Positions 49,783-58,561 of a stretch of DNA of 64,000 nt are shown here, in pieces (positions within the stretch are counted from its first letter, which is position 1; each line of letters starts with the position of its first letter). The notes below the pieces were generated by a model. It was given only the letters and a program-made list of their open reading frames with translations, was not told the DNA's origin and did not search any database. Position numbers and translations under genes: made by a program. Origin of the DNA: Clostridiales bacterium (GTDB lineage: Bacteria; Bacillota; Clostridia; Oscillospirales; Acutalibacteraceae); the NCBI GenBank assembly GCA_018364155.1, contig JAGZMM010000001.1, positions 620,001 to 684,000 of the forward strand. Reading direction: 5' to 3'.

Positions 49783-50784
49783 TTACGCCCGACGTGCTTG
49801 CGTTTTTTCCCTTAGCCTGGAAAGGCCGTAGCCGCCAAAGGTGCGCATCTCGGAATTCTGAATGTAGGTATACAAATCGTCAAACAGTTCGTTTAACTGC
49901 ATGTCGCTCTCCACCGGGCGCAGCCGCTTCTTTTCCCGCTGCATATTTCTCTGCCACCGCTTGTATTTTCCAGGCGGCAGGTCGTATACCTCGGCAAAGG
50001 CGGTGTAATAGCTTTTCACCGTCTGAAAGCCGTGCTGGGCCGCAATCTGGGCAATGGTCTTATTGGAATCAAGCAGGTCGGGCAGGCTCTTTTTCACCCG
50101 CACGGAGTTGATATACTTGGTCAAGGGCAAGCCTACGCTCAATTTAAAAAGCCGGGACAGGTACTGAGAATTGAGCCCTACCATGTCCGCCAGCTCGTCC
50201 AGTGACCACTCTTCGTTATAATGTACGTCAATGTGCTCAATGAGATGCTTAATACGGTCACTTTCTGCGCTGCGCGGACCTCTCGCCTGTCTTGTTTCTA
50301 CCGTCAGATAGTCCACCAAAAACTGGGCCAGCGCGCGCACAAGGGAATCGGTGCGCAGAAGATAGCCGCTTAGCTTGTTAGACGCCTCATACACAATGGC
50401 AGCCACAAACCGGTACAGAGTGAGCAGCCGCTCCTCTGAAAGGCCGCCGCTGATGACACTGTGAAAATCCAGGTTGGTGATGCCGGGGCAAAGAGACTCA
50501 TAGCCTTGAAAATCCATTTGCAATAGGGCCATGGCAAAATCCGCCGACTGGTTCTGAATGGAATGAACCACATACGGATTCACTAAAAACAGCACCCCTT
50601 TCTTGAGGGGATAGTTCTTGCCCTGAACCGAAAGCTCCCCGTTGCCTGCCGCGCAGTATCCCACCTCCAGACATTTGTGAAAATGCCAGCGGTTGTCGCT
50701 TCCAAACCGGACAAACAAATTCAGCGGAATTCCGCCGGTGAAATGAAACAGTTCCCGAAATCCTACCATGTTTGCTTCATCCAT
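49783..50784 (-). CDS. AraC-family transcriptional regulator
   Basis: The 333-residue protein has an N-terminal cupin-like sensing domain (WHFHKCLEVGYCAAGNGEL and the PYVVHSIQN His motif) and a C-terminal double HTH (about 185-290) with LDELADMVGLNSQYLSRLFK and IAQIAAQHGFQTVKSYYTAF cut into its two helices. Sugar or uronate signals are typical ligands of this architecture, but no catabolic operon is adjacent, so the target is unknown. ATG start follows GATAGG weakly. Confidence 0.85.
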   Translation of the reverse strand: MDEANMVGFRELFHFTGGIPLNLFVRFGSDNRWHFHKCLEVGYCAAGNGELSVQGKNYPLKKGVLFLVNPYVVHSIQNQSADFAMALLQMDFQGYESLCPGITNLDFHSVISGGLSEERLLTLYRFVAAIVYEASNKLSGYLLRTDSLVRALAQFLVDYLTVETRQARGPRSAESDRIKHLIEHIDVHYNEEWSLDELADMVGLNSQYLSRLFKLSVGLPLTKYINSVRVKKSLPDLLDSNKTIAQIAAQHGFQTVKSYYTAFAEVYDLPPGKYKRWQRNMQREKKRLRPVESDMQLNELFDDLYTYIQNSEMRTFGGYGLSRLREKTQARRA

Positions 50785-50841
50785 CCTATCTATAATTGCG
50801 GCCGAATCGGCCGATTATTGATTGCAAGCCGTTTGTCCCCT

Positions 50842-51654
50842 CTAACCCGACCATCCCGAATGGAGTAGGCTGGACGCAAAAAAGAGAAGGGCGATATGCA
50901 GCGGATAATATCCGTAAAAAAGCCCTTTGCAGCCTTTTCCCCGCTTTCCGTTGTAGCAAAGAAGAAGAGGCAGGGCGAACACCATCATCCATTGGTAGTG
51001 GACAAAAAACGGGTCCCCAGTGTCCGTTACAAGGAAGCTCAAGGAAATCACCAGATACATCAGGCAAAAGGCCAGCCGGTTCTGCCAAAGCCAGGCCATC
51101 CCCACTCCAAGAACCAGAAAAGGAAGCCCGCCTTCTACGGCAAACGGGCCGGGAAAGAGCCAGGAAAGCACCGTTTTCAAAAAGGCAAGGGAATCTGGCA
51201 GCAGCGCAAAGAGAGACGGCGCAAAAAAGAAAAGAAAAAAACATCCAGAAAGCCCCGCGAGACGACTCCACCGCCTTTCTAGAAAGGCTTTCTTCACCCA
51301 GTCACCCAAGCATAGGAGCAACAGCGTAAGAAACAACGTGGCAAAAATGTTATTGTCCACCAAAAGGCCGTCAGAGCGGGGAAAATATCGGTTTAAAAAT
51401 GCATTGAGGAGAAACATACCCACACTGCAACCATAGAGCCGACCGAGATACCGGCGGCGGCTGTGCGTATGTACAAAGCCCTGAGCCAACAGAAAGAAAA
51501 ACAGCGGTGCCGACAAACGTCCCAACCACCGCAGCCACACCGGCGCACCTGCAAATGCAAAAAACAATCCAATATGGTCCACCGTCATCAAAACCAATGC
51601 GATGATTTTGAGCCAAAATCCCGTGAGTCCCGGTCTTCGCTCCATCCATTCCAT
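50842..51654 (-). CDS. TraX-family membrane protein
   Basis: The 270-residue protein has eight or so transmembrane helices and the TraX-like N terminus: LTGFWLKIIALVLMTVDHIG, then RLSAPLFFFLLAQGF and the HTHSRRRYLGRL turn. TraX of plasmid F acetylates pilin; chromosomal Firmicutes homologues are acyltransferase-like proteins of unknown substrate. No conjugation gene is nearby. The C terminus ends YYPLHIALLF, also typical. Confidence 0.8.
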   Translation of the reverse strand: MEWMERRPGLTGFWLKIIALVLMTVDHIGLFFAFAGAPVWLRWLGRLSAPLFFFLLAQGFVHTHSRRRYLGRLYGCSVGMFLLNAFLNRYFPRSDGLLVDNNIFATLFLTLLLLCLGDWVKKAFLERRWSRLAGLSGCFFLFFFAPSLFALLPDSLAFLKTVLSWLFPGPFAVEGGLPFLVLGVGMAWLWQNRLAFCLMYLVISLSFLVTDTGDPFFVHYQWMMVFALPLLLCYNGKRGKGCKGLFYGYYPLHIALLFFASSLLHSGWSG

Positions 51655-51797
51655 CCTCTGCTTTTGCGGCTCAACCTCAAAATCCTACATAAAATCCCTG
51701 ATTCTATCGATATATAATACCACTATCCCGTCTTGTTTTCAACCTTTTTCTTTTTTCCATTACAAGAAAGCCCTTCCCATTTATAAGGGAAAACCGG

Positions 51798-51826
51798 TTG
51801 CCTAAACCGGGCGATTCTGGTATACT
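51798..51826 (+). promoter_or_regulatory. metA promoter
   Basis: TTGCCT (51798-51803), 17-base spacer, TATACT (51821-51826), 40 bases before metA. No S-box or T-box leader fits in the short 5' region. Confidence 0.72.
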
Positions 51827-51866
51827 AAAAACCATTCGGGCGCTTGCCGTATGGGAGGGAACCAAT

Positions 51867-52790
51867 ATGCCCATTAAAATTCCGGATACGCTACCGGCAC
51901 GCAAGGTGCTGGAGGCGGAAAATATTTTCGTCATGTCCCGGGAACGGGCGGCCAAGCAGGACATCCGGCCGCTGCGGATTCTGATCTTGAATATTATGCC
52001 CACAAAAATTGCCACAGAGACTCAGCTGTTGCGTCTTTTGGGCAATACACCGCTGCAGGTGGAGATCGACCTGCTCCAGACTGCTACCCATACGCCAAAA
52101 AACGTCAGCGCCCAGCATCTGCTGGACTTTTACAAAGTGTTCGACGAGGTGCGAGGCAACCGGTACGACGGATTGATTATCACCGGCGCACCGGTTGAGA
52201 ACCTGGCTTTTGAAGAGGTGGATTACTGGCAGGAACTCTGTGAAATCATGGAATGGTCGAAAACCCATGTGTTTTCCACCTTCCACATCTGCTGGGGCGG
52301 CCAGGCAGGGCTTTATTATCACTACGGTATTCCCAAATACCCATTGGAAGAAAAGCTCTCAGGTATTTTCCGCCATCGGGCCACTGGGACGCTACATCCA
52401 CTGGTGCGCGGGTTCGACGAATACTTCTATGCACCGCATTCCCGCCATACCGGGATACGCCGGGAAGATGTGCGAAAACACCCAGAGCTTCAGATTTTGG
52501 CCGAGTCGGCCGATGCGGGCGTTTACCTGATCGCCACCGGGGACGGGCGGCAGATTTTCGTGATGGGTCACGCGGAATATGACCGGGAAACCCTGGCAAA
52601 GGAGTACGAACGAGATTTAAATCGTGGGCTTCATCCGCGCATTCCCCGCAATTATTTTGTTCACGACGACCCGCAAACCATTCCTCCCATGATTTGGCGC
52701 AGCCACGCAAGCCTTCTTTTTTCCAACTGGCTCAACTATTTCGTCTACCAGCGCACGCCCTTTGATCTGAATGAACTTTCCTCCAAGTAA
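51867..52790 (+). CDS. metA: Homoserine O-acetyltransferase (MetA type)
   Basis: Activates L-homoserine for methionine synthesis. The 307-residue protein has the catalytic Cys at 142 in FHICWGGQAGLYYHYG and the conserved LRILILNIMPTKIATETQLLR N-terminal block in two parts. Residue 111 is Glu (TGAPVENLAF); Glu at this position is known to select acetyl-CoA, whereas Gly gives succinyl-CoA use, so the acetyl type is predicted. ATG at 51867 follows GGGAGG; the frame extends upstream into the promoter and that part is rejected. Confidence 0.94.
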   Translation: MPIKIPDTLPARKVLEAENIFVMSRERAAKQDIRPLRILILNIMPTKIATETQLLRLLGNTPLQVEIDLLQTATHTPKNVSAQHLLDFYKVFDEVRGNRYDGLIITGAPVENLAFEEVDYWQELCEIMEWSKTHVFSTFHICWGGQAGLYYHYGIPKYPLEEKLSGIFRHRATGTLHPLVRGFDEYFYAPHSRHTGIRREDVRKHPELQILAESADAGVYLIATGDGRQIFVMGHAEYDRETLAKEYERDLNRGLHPRIPRNYFVHDDPQTIPPMIWRSHASLLFSNWLNYFVYQRTPFDLNELSSK

Positions 52791-52881
52791 CGCCCTTCTC
52801 CATCGTCTTTCTGACGGGAAACCGGGTAGCAGCGGTCATAACCGGCACGGAAAAAGGCAAAACCTTCTTGCAACTTTATCG

Positions 52882-52915
52882 TCCAGCGTCTTTTCTTTTG
52901 ACGCTGGATTTTTCT
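52882..52915 (+). terminator. metA terminator
   Basis: TCCAGCGTC (52882-52890) pairs with GACGCTGGA (52900-52908), followed by a T-tract. Confidence 0.85.
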
Positions 52916-52959
52916 CTGCCGTTTTATCCAACTAACTTCCATACGAGAGTTTCGTGCTA

Positions 52960-52978
52960 ATTTGCGCATCGCGCAAAT
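52960..52978. repeat. Short palindrome in the metA-histidine kinase intergenic region
   Basis: ATTTGCGC (52960-52967) and GCGCAAAT (52971-52978) form a perfect 8-bp dyad with a three-base loop. Nothing else is visible in the 347-base gap except the terminators on either side. Confidence 0.7.
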
Positions 52979-52988
52979 GAAAATTTGA

Positions 52989-53023
52989 AAAGGCCGGCGG
53001 ACAACAAGTCCGCCGGCCTTTTC
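52989..53023. terminator. Bidirectional terminator, probably for the two-component operon
   Basis: A perfect 15-bp GC-rich stem (52989-53003 with 53009-53023) with AAAA/TTTT ends. Confidence 0.9.
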
Positions 53024-53137
53024 TGTTTATAAGCGACCGCCATCGGATTGAAAACGGTTCTCTGACTCCGCTTTTCTTTCACCGAAAGAAAACAAAACCC
53101 AAAGGAGACATTCAGCAACTGCTCGAATCTAGGCGTC

Positions 53138-54889
53138 TTACATCTGCGCTGGAAGCCAGATTTCCACCGTGGTTCCCTCGCCCAGACGACTGTAAAACCG
53201 CAGGCCGTATTCTTCTCCGCAACAAAGCTTGATGCGCTCGTTGACGTTTTTCACCCCAATTCCCGAAGATTTCTCCGGGTCTGCCTCCAAAATGGAACGA
53301 CAGGTCTCTTCGTCCATTCCGATGCCGTTGTCGATGACCTGCATGAGCAGGCGATTCTCTACCTTGCGCACACAAATGCGAATCATGCCCTTTTCCGCCA
53401 TCGGCTCGATTCCATGGTAGATAGCGTTCTCAATCAGCGGCTGCAGAACGATGCGGACTGTCTGGCAACGAAGGGTGTCCTCTTCGGCCTCAATGGAAAA
53501 ATCGAACTTGTCTCCATAGCGGATCTTCTGAATCACCAGATAGCTTTCCGCATGGCGCAGCTCCTCCTCCACCGTCAAAAACGCGTCTCCTTTGCTGATG
53601 GTGATGCGCAGCAGGCTTGCGAGGGAGGTAACCATAGTGACCACGTCTTCCTTTTCACCGGTTTCCGCCAGCCACACGATGGAATCAAGGGTATTATACA
53701 AAAAGTGGGGATTGATCTGTGCTTGCAAAGCGCGGATTTCACTTTTGCGAAGCAGGTCCTTCTCCTCGATAACCTCATCCATCAAGCTTCGGATTTTCTC
53801 AATCATGGCGTTAAAGGATTTGCTCAATTCCCGGATTTCATAAGCGCCCTGTTCCGGTGCGCGGATGGCGAGAGCGCCGTTTTCCACCCGGCGCATCAGC
53901 GTTTGCAGCCTGCGAATGGGGCTTGTCACAAACCCGGCCACCTGGATGGAGATAAAGAAGGCAAACAGGATGGCAAACAGCACCATGATCCCGATAAACA
54001 TCCACATTTCCTGGCTGGTTGCGAGAGCCTCTGACATACTCGCCACGCTTACAATCTTCCAGTCGGCAAATTCTACCGAGCAAACATTGACCGCGTATTC
54101 CGCTCCATCCCGCTGGATGGTATATCCCCCATCCTCCCTATCGCCGGCCAGGTATAAGTCCTCACTGGCCACCTCTGAATAAAGCACCTCTTTCTGGGGA
54201 TGATAAATAAATTTTCCTTCTGGACTGACCACAAAAATGTAACCGGATTCGCCCAGATCCACCCGGTTGCAGATGCGCCGAAAGGTCTGAAAATTCATAT
54301 CCACCAGCAGTACGGCGCTGTGATAATTTCCTTTCTGGAGCCATTCGATCTGGCGGCTATAAGTAATGACCCAATCGTTTTTCTCCTCAAATAAGGTTTG
54401 AACATGGGGTGGAGAAAAGGTCGGCTCTCCCTTGGCCTTGGTCGCCCTGGTAAACCAGATGCGTTCGGAATAATTGTCGTATTTGGGCGTAAGGTCGAGA
54501 GATGATTCACGCATCCGCCCGGTCACGGTAAAATCCGCCACGGTCTCTATACTGGGATGCAGTTTGTGAGCGATATGGAACACTTCCTGCTTTTTTTCGC
54601 TTTGCTGTGTGGACAAAAGCTCTTCAATCAGCAGGGACGTATTGTGCATCTCCTCTAGGTACATTTCCAGGTTTTCCGCCACCTGGTTAATCAGCTGCTG
54701 GTTGGTTTGCAAAGTTGCGGTGCGCATTATCTCGCTGGAATGCATATAAATGCTTCCTGCAAAAAACATAATAACCAGAAAGACGATCACCGTGGTACAA
54801 ATCGTAATGATGGACTGAAATCCATTGAAACGGAAATGATCCCGAAGCGCTTTTTTCCACTTACTCTCTTTGTGTTTTTGCTTTTTCAT
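53138..54889 (-). CDS. Sensor histidine kinase, YesM type
   Basis: The 583-residue membrane kinase has a basic N terminus, a transmembrane helix near 22-45, a large extracytoplasmic sensing region (about 46-280), a second helix near 290, a HAMP domain, the phospho-acceptor motif QAQINPHFLYNTLDS (about residue 395) and an HATPase domain with LQPLIENAIYHG, DNGIGMD and GIGVKNVNERI. This is the LytS/YesM-type kinase family, in which the His lies in NPHFLYN. Cotranscribed with the response regulator upstream. The usual partner, a sugar ABC transporter, is not adjacent. Confidence 0.93.
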   Translation of the reverse strand: MKKQKHKESKWKKALRDHFRFNGFQSIITICTTVIVFLVIMFFAGSIYMHSSEIMRTATLQTNQQLINQVAENLEMYLEEMHNTSLLIEELLSTQQSEKKQEVFHIAHKLHPSIETVADFTVTGRMRESSLDLTPKYDNYSERIWFTRATKAKGEPTFSPPHVQTLFEEKNDWVITYSRQIEWLQKGNYHSAVLLVDMNFQTFRRICNRVDLGESGYIFVVSPEGKFIYHPQKEVLYSEVASEDLYLAGDREDGGYTIQRDGAEYAVNVCSVEFADWKIVSVASMSEALATSQEMWMFIGIMVLFAILFAFFISIQVAGFVTSPIRRLQTLMRRVENGALAIRAPEQGAYEIRELSKSFNAMIEKIRSLMDEVIEEKDLLRKSEIRALQAQINPHFLYNTLDSIVWLAETGEKEDVVTMVTSLASLLRITISKGDAFLTVEEELRHAESYLVIQKIRYGDKFDFSIEAEEDTLRCQTVRIVLQPLIENAIYHGIEPMAEKGMIRICVRKVENRLLMQVIDNGIGMDEETCRSILEADPEKSSGIGVKNVNERIKLCCGEEYGLRFYSRLGEGTTVEIWLPAQM

Positions 54890-54917
54890 ATTCCTGCCCT
54901 TTCGCAGCCAGCGGCAG

Positions 54918-56534
54918 TCATACTTGGCCGGTCTGGTTCTTTTTGCGGTATTCGCTGGGCGTCATACCGTAATACTTCTTGAAGCAGAAGCTGAAATACC
55001 GCGGATCGGAAAAACCGGTCCGTTCGGAAATCTCAAAGTTCTTCATAGACGTATCCATCAGCAGACGATGAGCCGCCTCCATACGGGTCTTCATCAGATA
55101 GGTGCCGAAAGTGGAACCAGTGTTTTTCTTAAAAATATAGGTAAAATAACTGGGGCTGATAAAGAGATGGTTGCTGATGGTGGTGAGCGTCAGATCGGTA
55201 TCCGAATAGTTCTGCTTAATATATTCCTTCGCCTGTTCGACAATATGCTGGTTGTTTTCCTGGCGCCCCGCAGAGATTCCCCGAGCCTTATCCAGGCTAA
55301 ACTGCAGCATCCGTTCGCAGAGCCCCTGTACCGATTGAATGGACAGAATTTCGTTCATCTGTTCCTCATCCAGGGAAAAAGGCTGATCGTCGGACAGGGA
55401 AAACTCCCGCAGCAGGATAACCATGAGCACAATGGTCGTTCCTTTGACAGAGGAAAGCGACGCCCCTCTTTTGACATAACCGGTATAAAGAAGCGGGACA
55501 ATTTTACGGATTTCATCCTCGTCATTGGAGCGGATGGCCGCCACGAGGCTCGCCTCCAGCTTGTCCGTTTTCTCCGTTTGCGGCCGGCCCGGTTCCAGGT
55601 CCTCTACACAGATGACCCGGTTTGGCCCAAGAGAAATGCGGTATTCCAAGGCGTTGACTGCGCGCTGATAAGCCCCGCGAATCTCCTCAAGATGCTCGCA
55701 CGCGGGTCCAACGCCTACAGTCACGGTAAAATTCAGATACTTTTCAATGCTCCAGCGGATTTCTTCCGCCGCATCCAAGCATTCGTTTTTCAGGCGGAAA
55801 AGGCTCTCATTTTTCAGGCAGCCGATGACGGCAATGCGTTCGCCCTGCATAAAGCAAACGCCCAGCTTTCTTGCGCGCACGATCTCCTCCACGATGTTGA
55901 GGATGGCATAGCGGGACAACTCCTGATCCTCCTCCGAAAAGTTTCTTTTTTCGCCCGTAAAACTGTCCACGCTGACCGCCAGCGGCAGATAAAGGGTTCC
56001 GCTGAGCTGCTCCACTGCATAAAAATCCCGGCGGTACTCCGCTTCTTCACGAGTACAGTTCTCAGATACCAGCCAGTTGAGAAAGGTGCTGCGCAAAAGG
56101 GGAAGCTCCCGCTGCAAAGACGCACGCAGACGCTCTATCCCCCGCTTCTCTTCCCTCTCTGCGTCGAGCTGTTCTTTGAGCTTTAAAAGGGTTTTGGTCA
56201 TTCCTGCGGCGGAGATGGGTTTTAATATGTATTCGCTCACATCAAGGTCAATGGCAGATTTTGCATAGGAAAAATCGTCAAACCCGGTGACAAAGAGAAT
56301 CTTCACGTCCTTATATTTTTGACGCACCCGGCGGGACAGCTCAATCCCGTCGAGCACCGGCATCTTGATATCAGTAATGATGACATCGGGGCATTCGGCC
56401 TCCACCAGCTCCAGCACTTCCATGCCATTCTCACAAAAACCGGTAACCGTGAAGCCGCACTGCTCCCAGTCAATGATTTTCTGAATGCCTTCCCGCACGA
56501 TTCGTTCATCATCGGCAAATATCAGCTTGTACAT
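54918..56534 (-). CDS. Response regulator with AraC-type DNA-binding domain, YesN type
   Basis: The 538-residue protein has an N-terminal receiver domain (ADDERIVREG acidic pair, phospho-acceptor Asp in VIITDIKMPVLDG near 55, Lys in YILKPIS near 105), a long middle region (about 130-420) and a C-terminal AraC double HTH (LTLTTISNHLFISPSYFTYIFK cut into two helices, then RTGFSDPRYFSFCFKKYYG and the conserved TPSEYRK end). It pairs with the kinase 28 bases downstream. Such systems usually control carbohydrate uptake. Confidence 0.93.
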   Translation of the reverse strand: MYKLIFADDERIVREGIQKIIDWEQCGFTVTGFCENGMEVLELVEAECPDVIITDIKMPVLDGIELSRRVRQKYKDVKILFVTGFDDFSYAKSAIDLDVSEYILKPISAAGMTKTLLKLKEQLDAEREEKRGIERLRASLQRELPLLRSTFLNWLVSENCTREEAEYRRDFYAVEQLSGTLYLPLAVSVDSFTGEKRNFSEEDQELSRYAILNIVEEIVRARKLGVCFMQGERIAVIGCLKNESLFRLKNECLDAAEEIRWSIEKYLNFTVTVGVGPACEHLEEIRGAYQRAVNALEYRISLGPNRVICVEDLEPGRPQTEKTDKLEASLVAAIRSNDEDEIRKIVPLLYTGYVKRGASLSSVKGTTIVLMVILLREFSLSDDQPFSLDEEQMNEILSIQSVQGLCERMLQFSLDKARGISAGRQENNQHIVEQAKEYIKQNYSDTDLTLTTISNHLFISPSYFTYIFKKNTGSTFGTYLMKTRMEAAHRLLMDTSMKNFEISERTGFSDPRYFSFCFKKYYGMTPSEYRKKNQTGQV

Positions 56535-56567
56535 ATTACGCGTCCCCCTGTCGCAGCGTGCCTACGC

Positions 56568-56608
56568 AAAAATGTGCGATACTATATTTTAAATAGTATC
56601 GCACATTT
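56568..56608 (-). terminator. spoIIR terminator
   Basis: A perfect 16-bp stem (56570-56585 with 56593-56608) with a T-tract in the minus direction (A-run 56568-56572), 60 bases after the spoIIR stop. Unusually AT-rich near its loop. Confidence 0.8.
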
Positions 56609-56667
56609 CATCAAATATTACAAGTATCTGTCCGATTTTGTCAAACGTTTGGATAGATTTACAACGA

Positions 56668-57276
56668 TTAGGCAAACCAGCTTTCCACCGCTGCTTTGAT
56701 CTCCTCGAACCATTCCACCAGTTTGAATTTGACCTCGTATTTCACACCGCCCTGCACAATGTCCATCTGGCTGGCGTTGAGCACATCGGTGAGCTGCTTA
56801 TGGTCCTGCGCCACCGGCAGACAGAGGGGCGGGAACATGACGCACCACCAGTTTTGCCCTTCGCCGGTCCCGATGAGGACACGAACGGCATCGTAATCCC
56901 CGGCCGGCATGGTGACAGAATCATACTGTCTGGTCGAAAAATACATATGAGTCAATTCCACTGTAACCGGGTAATCGTAGCCTTGTTTTTTGATTTCGTC
57001 CTCGGCGGCCGCCTGCAAATCGGGCAGCCATTCCTGCGCCTGCTCCATGGTTTCCTGTTTATCTTCCATATGTTCAAACAAACCCGCCGACTCTTCCAAA
57101 ATGCGGTCGCGCACCTGCAGTTTCAGAGCTTGGTCCTCTTCGCTGTCGGAATTGGCCAGGACATGGATGCGCAGGATATCCTCGCGAATCTGCGCGCAGT
57201 CGGAAGCAAAGCCGGACATGCTGACGATGGTGACAAGGATGACGGCGATTAGGAGTGCTGCTATCAGTTTACGCAT
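56668..57276 (-). CDS. spoIIR: Stage II sporulation protein R
   Basis: SpoIIR is made in the forespore under sigma-F, secreted into the intermembrane space and triggers SpoIIGA to process pro-sigma-E in the mother cell. The 202-residue protein has a signal peptide (LIAALLIAVILVTIVSMSG) and the family block LRIHVLANSDSEEDQALKLQVRD near residue 35, here split at Asp-Ser, plus NWWCVMFPPLCL near 140. Monocistronic; a sigma-F-like promoter lies upstream. Confidence 0.93.
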   Translation of the reverse strand: MRKLIAALLIAVILVTIVSMSGFASDCAQIREDILRIHVLANSDSEEDQALKLQVRDRILEESAGLFEHMEDKQETMEQAQEWLPDLQAAAEDEIKKQGYDYPVTVELTHMYFSTRQYDSVTMPAGDYDAVRVLIGTGEGQNWWCVMFPPLCLPVAQDHKQLTDVLNASQMDIVQGGVKYEVKFKLVEWFEEIKAAVESWFA

Positions 57277-57311
57277 GGGGAATCCCGCCCTTTCTCTGTT
57301 TCGCTACTTGC

Positions 57312-57339
57312 AGTATGGGCGGGGGATTTCGAAATATAC
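57312..57339 (-). promoter_or_regulatory. Candidate sigma-F promoter of spoIIR
   Basis: Minus-strand GTATA (57335-57339), 14-base spacer and GCCCATACT (57312-57320), which differs from the sigma-F -10 consensus GGNNANAMT at one position. About 35 bases upstream of the start codon. Sigma-F control of spoIIR is established in Bacillus. Confidence 0.5.
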
Positions 57340-57463
57340 AAAGGCGTAAGAAAATATTGGTAATTTTATATTGAGAACGATTTCTCCATGTTTTAGAAAG
57401 CATGTCAACCAAACGAAATCGAAATCTGCTGGCTTTGCCTTTTGCTATCACAGACGATGATAG

Positions 57464-57499
57464 AAAAAAGGGAAGCGAGCAGTTTCGCTTCCCTTTTTT
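57464..57499 (-). terminator. Terminator of the PHP-to-pentapeptide operon
   Basis: A 14-bp stem (57464-57477 with 57486-57499) with AAAAAA/TTTTTT ends, just past the pentapeptide gene stop. Confidence 0.92.
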
Positions 57500-57511
57500 C
57501 TATTGCTCCGG

Positions 57512-58177
57512 CTATTTGACGATTAACCCCATAAGCTCCGCCAGGCCCGCCGCCTGGTAGGCGGTGACAATCGCCCCGCGAAGCTCGAAAAGCTCGCTGG
57601 ACACCTGAATACCCTCCAATGTGCTTAAGGTAAAATCCAGACCGGCAAGGGGCGTATGAAAAAAGTTCGCACCGGTGAAATCCACTTCCTCTAAGCTTAC
57701 GGCTTTCAGTTCGCACTGGGTGAGACTGGCCCCGTCAAGCCGGCTCGACTGGATGCGCATTCCTTGCCCCTTGGCGCCGTCAAAGTTTGCAAAGGACAAA
57801 AGGCTGCGCTCGATCGTCACCTGCCGCAGGCGGCTTTCGGAAAAGACGGCGCCAATCCCTTTGCAGGAACAAAACCGGATCCGTTGGAAAAAGCCATCGG
57901 AAAAGATGGAATTGGACAGGTCGCATCCTTGAAAAAGCACATCCGTAAAGGATGCGCCTTCCAGCCGGCAGCCGAGAAACCGGCAGCCCTCAAACACCAT
58001 CCCGGAAACGGACAGGCCGGACAGGTCCTCCCCTGTGAGCACCGCCCCTTTCACCCGCCCCGCTTTCATCGGACGCTCCTCTTGCCTGCAAAGCGCGGCA
58101 AGGGCGGCGAAATCCGGTTCCAGCGGCAGGGAATCGAACTCTGGGAGGCGGGGAAGCTGGGGTTGTTTTTTCTCCAT
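57512..58177 (-). CDS. Pentapeptide-repeat protein
   Basis: The 221-residue protein contains degenerate A(D/N)Lxx-type pentapeptide repeats from about residue 45 to 200 (LSGLSVSGMVFEGCRFLGC, SNSIFSDGFF, LSFANFDGAK, LDGASLTQCEL, VDFTGANFFH), which fold into a right-handed quadrilateral beta helix. Members include DNA-gyrase protection proteins but most have no known role. Start at 58177 follows GAGGAAGGG and lies one base after the MmcQ-like stop, so the two are coupled. Confidence 0.85.
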   Translation of the reverse strand: MEKKQPQLPRLPEFDSLPLEPDFAALAALCRQEERPMKAGRVKGAVLTGEDLSGLSVSGMVFEGCRFLGCRLEGASFTDVLFQGCDLSNSIFSDGFFQRIRFCSCKGIGAVFSESRLRQVTIERSLLSFANFDGAKGQGMRIQSSRLDGASLTQCELKAVSLEEVDFTGANFFHTPLAGLDFTLSTLEGIQVSSELFELRGAIVTAYQAAGLAELMGLIVK

Positions 58178-58178
58178 G

Positions 58179-58538
58179 TTACCCTTCCTCGATGTCCCGC
58201 TGCACCCGTTTGGGCAGGCTGCGCAGGACGGTTTCATAGGCCCGGTCCACCATTTCGCGCACCAGGTCATCGGGCACGGTTCCCTGCAGGGAAAGCGAGT
58301 TCCAATGCTCTTTGTTCATATAGTAGCCGGGAACAATATCCGGATACTGTTCCCGTAAAAACCGACCGAAGTCCGGCGGGAGCTTTCGCGTAAAAATCGG
58401 GGTACCTTCCTTGTCCACGCCCTGCATGGCGAACATCTTCCCGCCAACCTGGTACCGGGTCGCTCCCCATTCCTTCTTATCATCCTTTGTTACACCCTTT
58501 TTCGAAAGGCAGTACGCATCGATCCACGGATATGGCAT
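58179..58538 (-). CDS. MmcQ/YjbR-family protein
   Basis: The 119-residue protein has the MmcQ/YjbR (CyaY-like fold) pattern: WGATRYQVGGKMFAMQ in the middle, then PGYYMNKEHWNSLSL near 72 and the ending VPDDLVREMVDRAYETVLRSL in two parts. DNA-binding is suspected for this family but not established. AAAGGAGAG precedes the ATG. Sits between ispE and the pentapeptide gene in one operon. Confidence 0.85.
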   Translation of the reverse strand: MPYPWIDAYCLSKKGVTKDDKKEWGATRYQVGGKMFAMQGVDKEGTPIFTRKLPPDFGRFLREQYPDIVPGYYMNKEHWNSLSLQGTVPDDLVREMVDRAYETVLRSLPKRVQRDIEEG

Positions 58539-58561
58539 GAGGCTCTCCTTTCCGGGTTTGG

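Noticed and set aside
50842..51654. Conjugative element suggested by TraX
   Set aside because: No relaxase, mating-pair or coupling-protein gene nearby; chromosomal TraX-like proteins are common in Firmicutes.
54870..56186. 438-codon open frame on the plus strand
   Set aside because: Antisense to the response regulator, whose receiver and AraC motifs are intact. High GC at third positions explains the open shadow frame.
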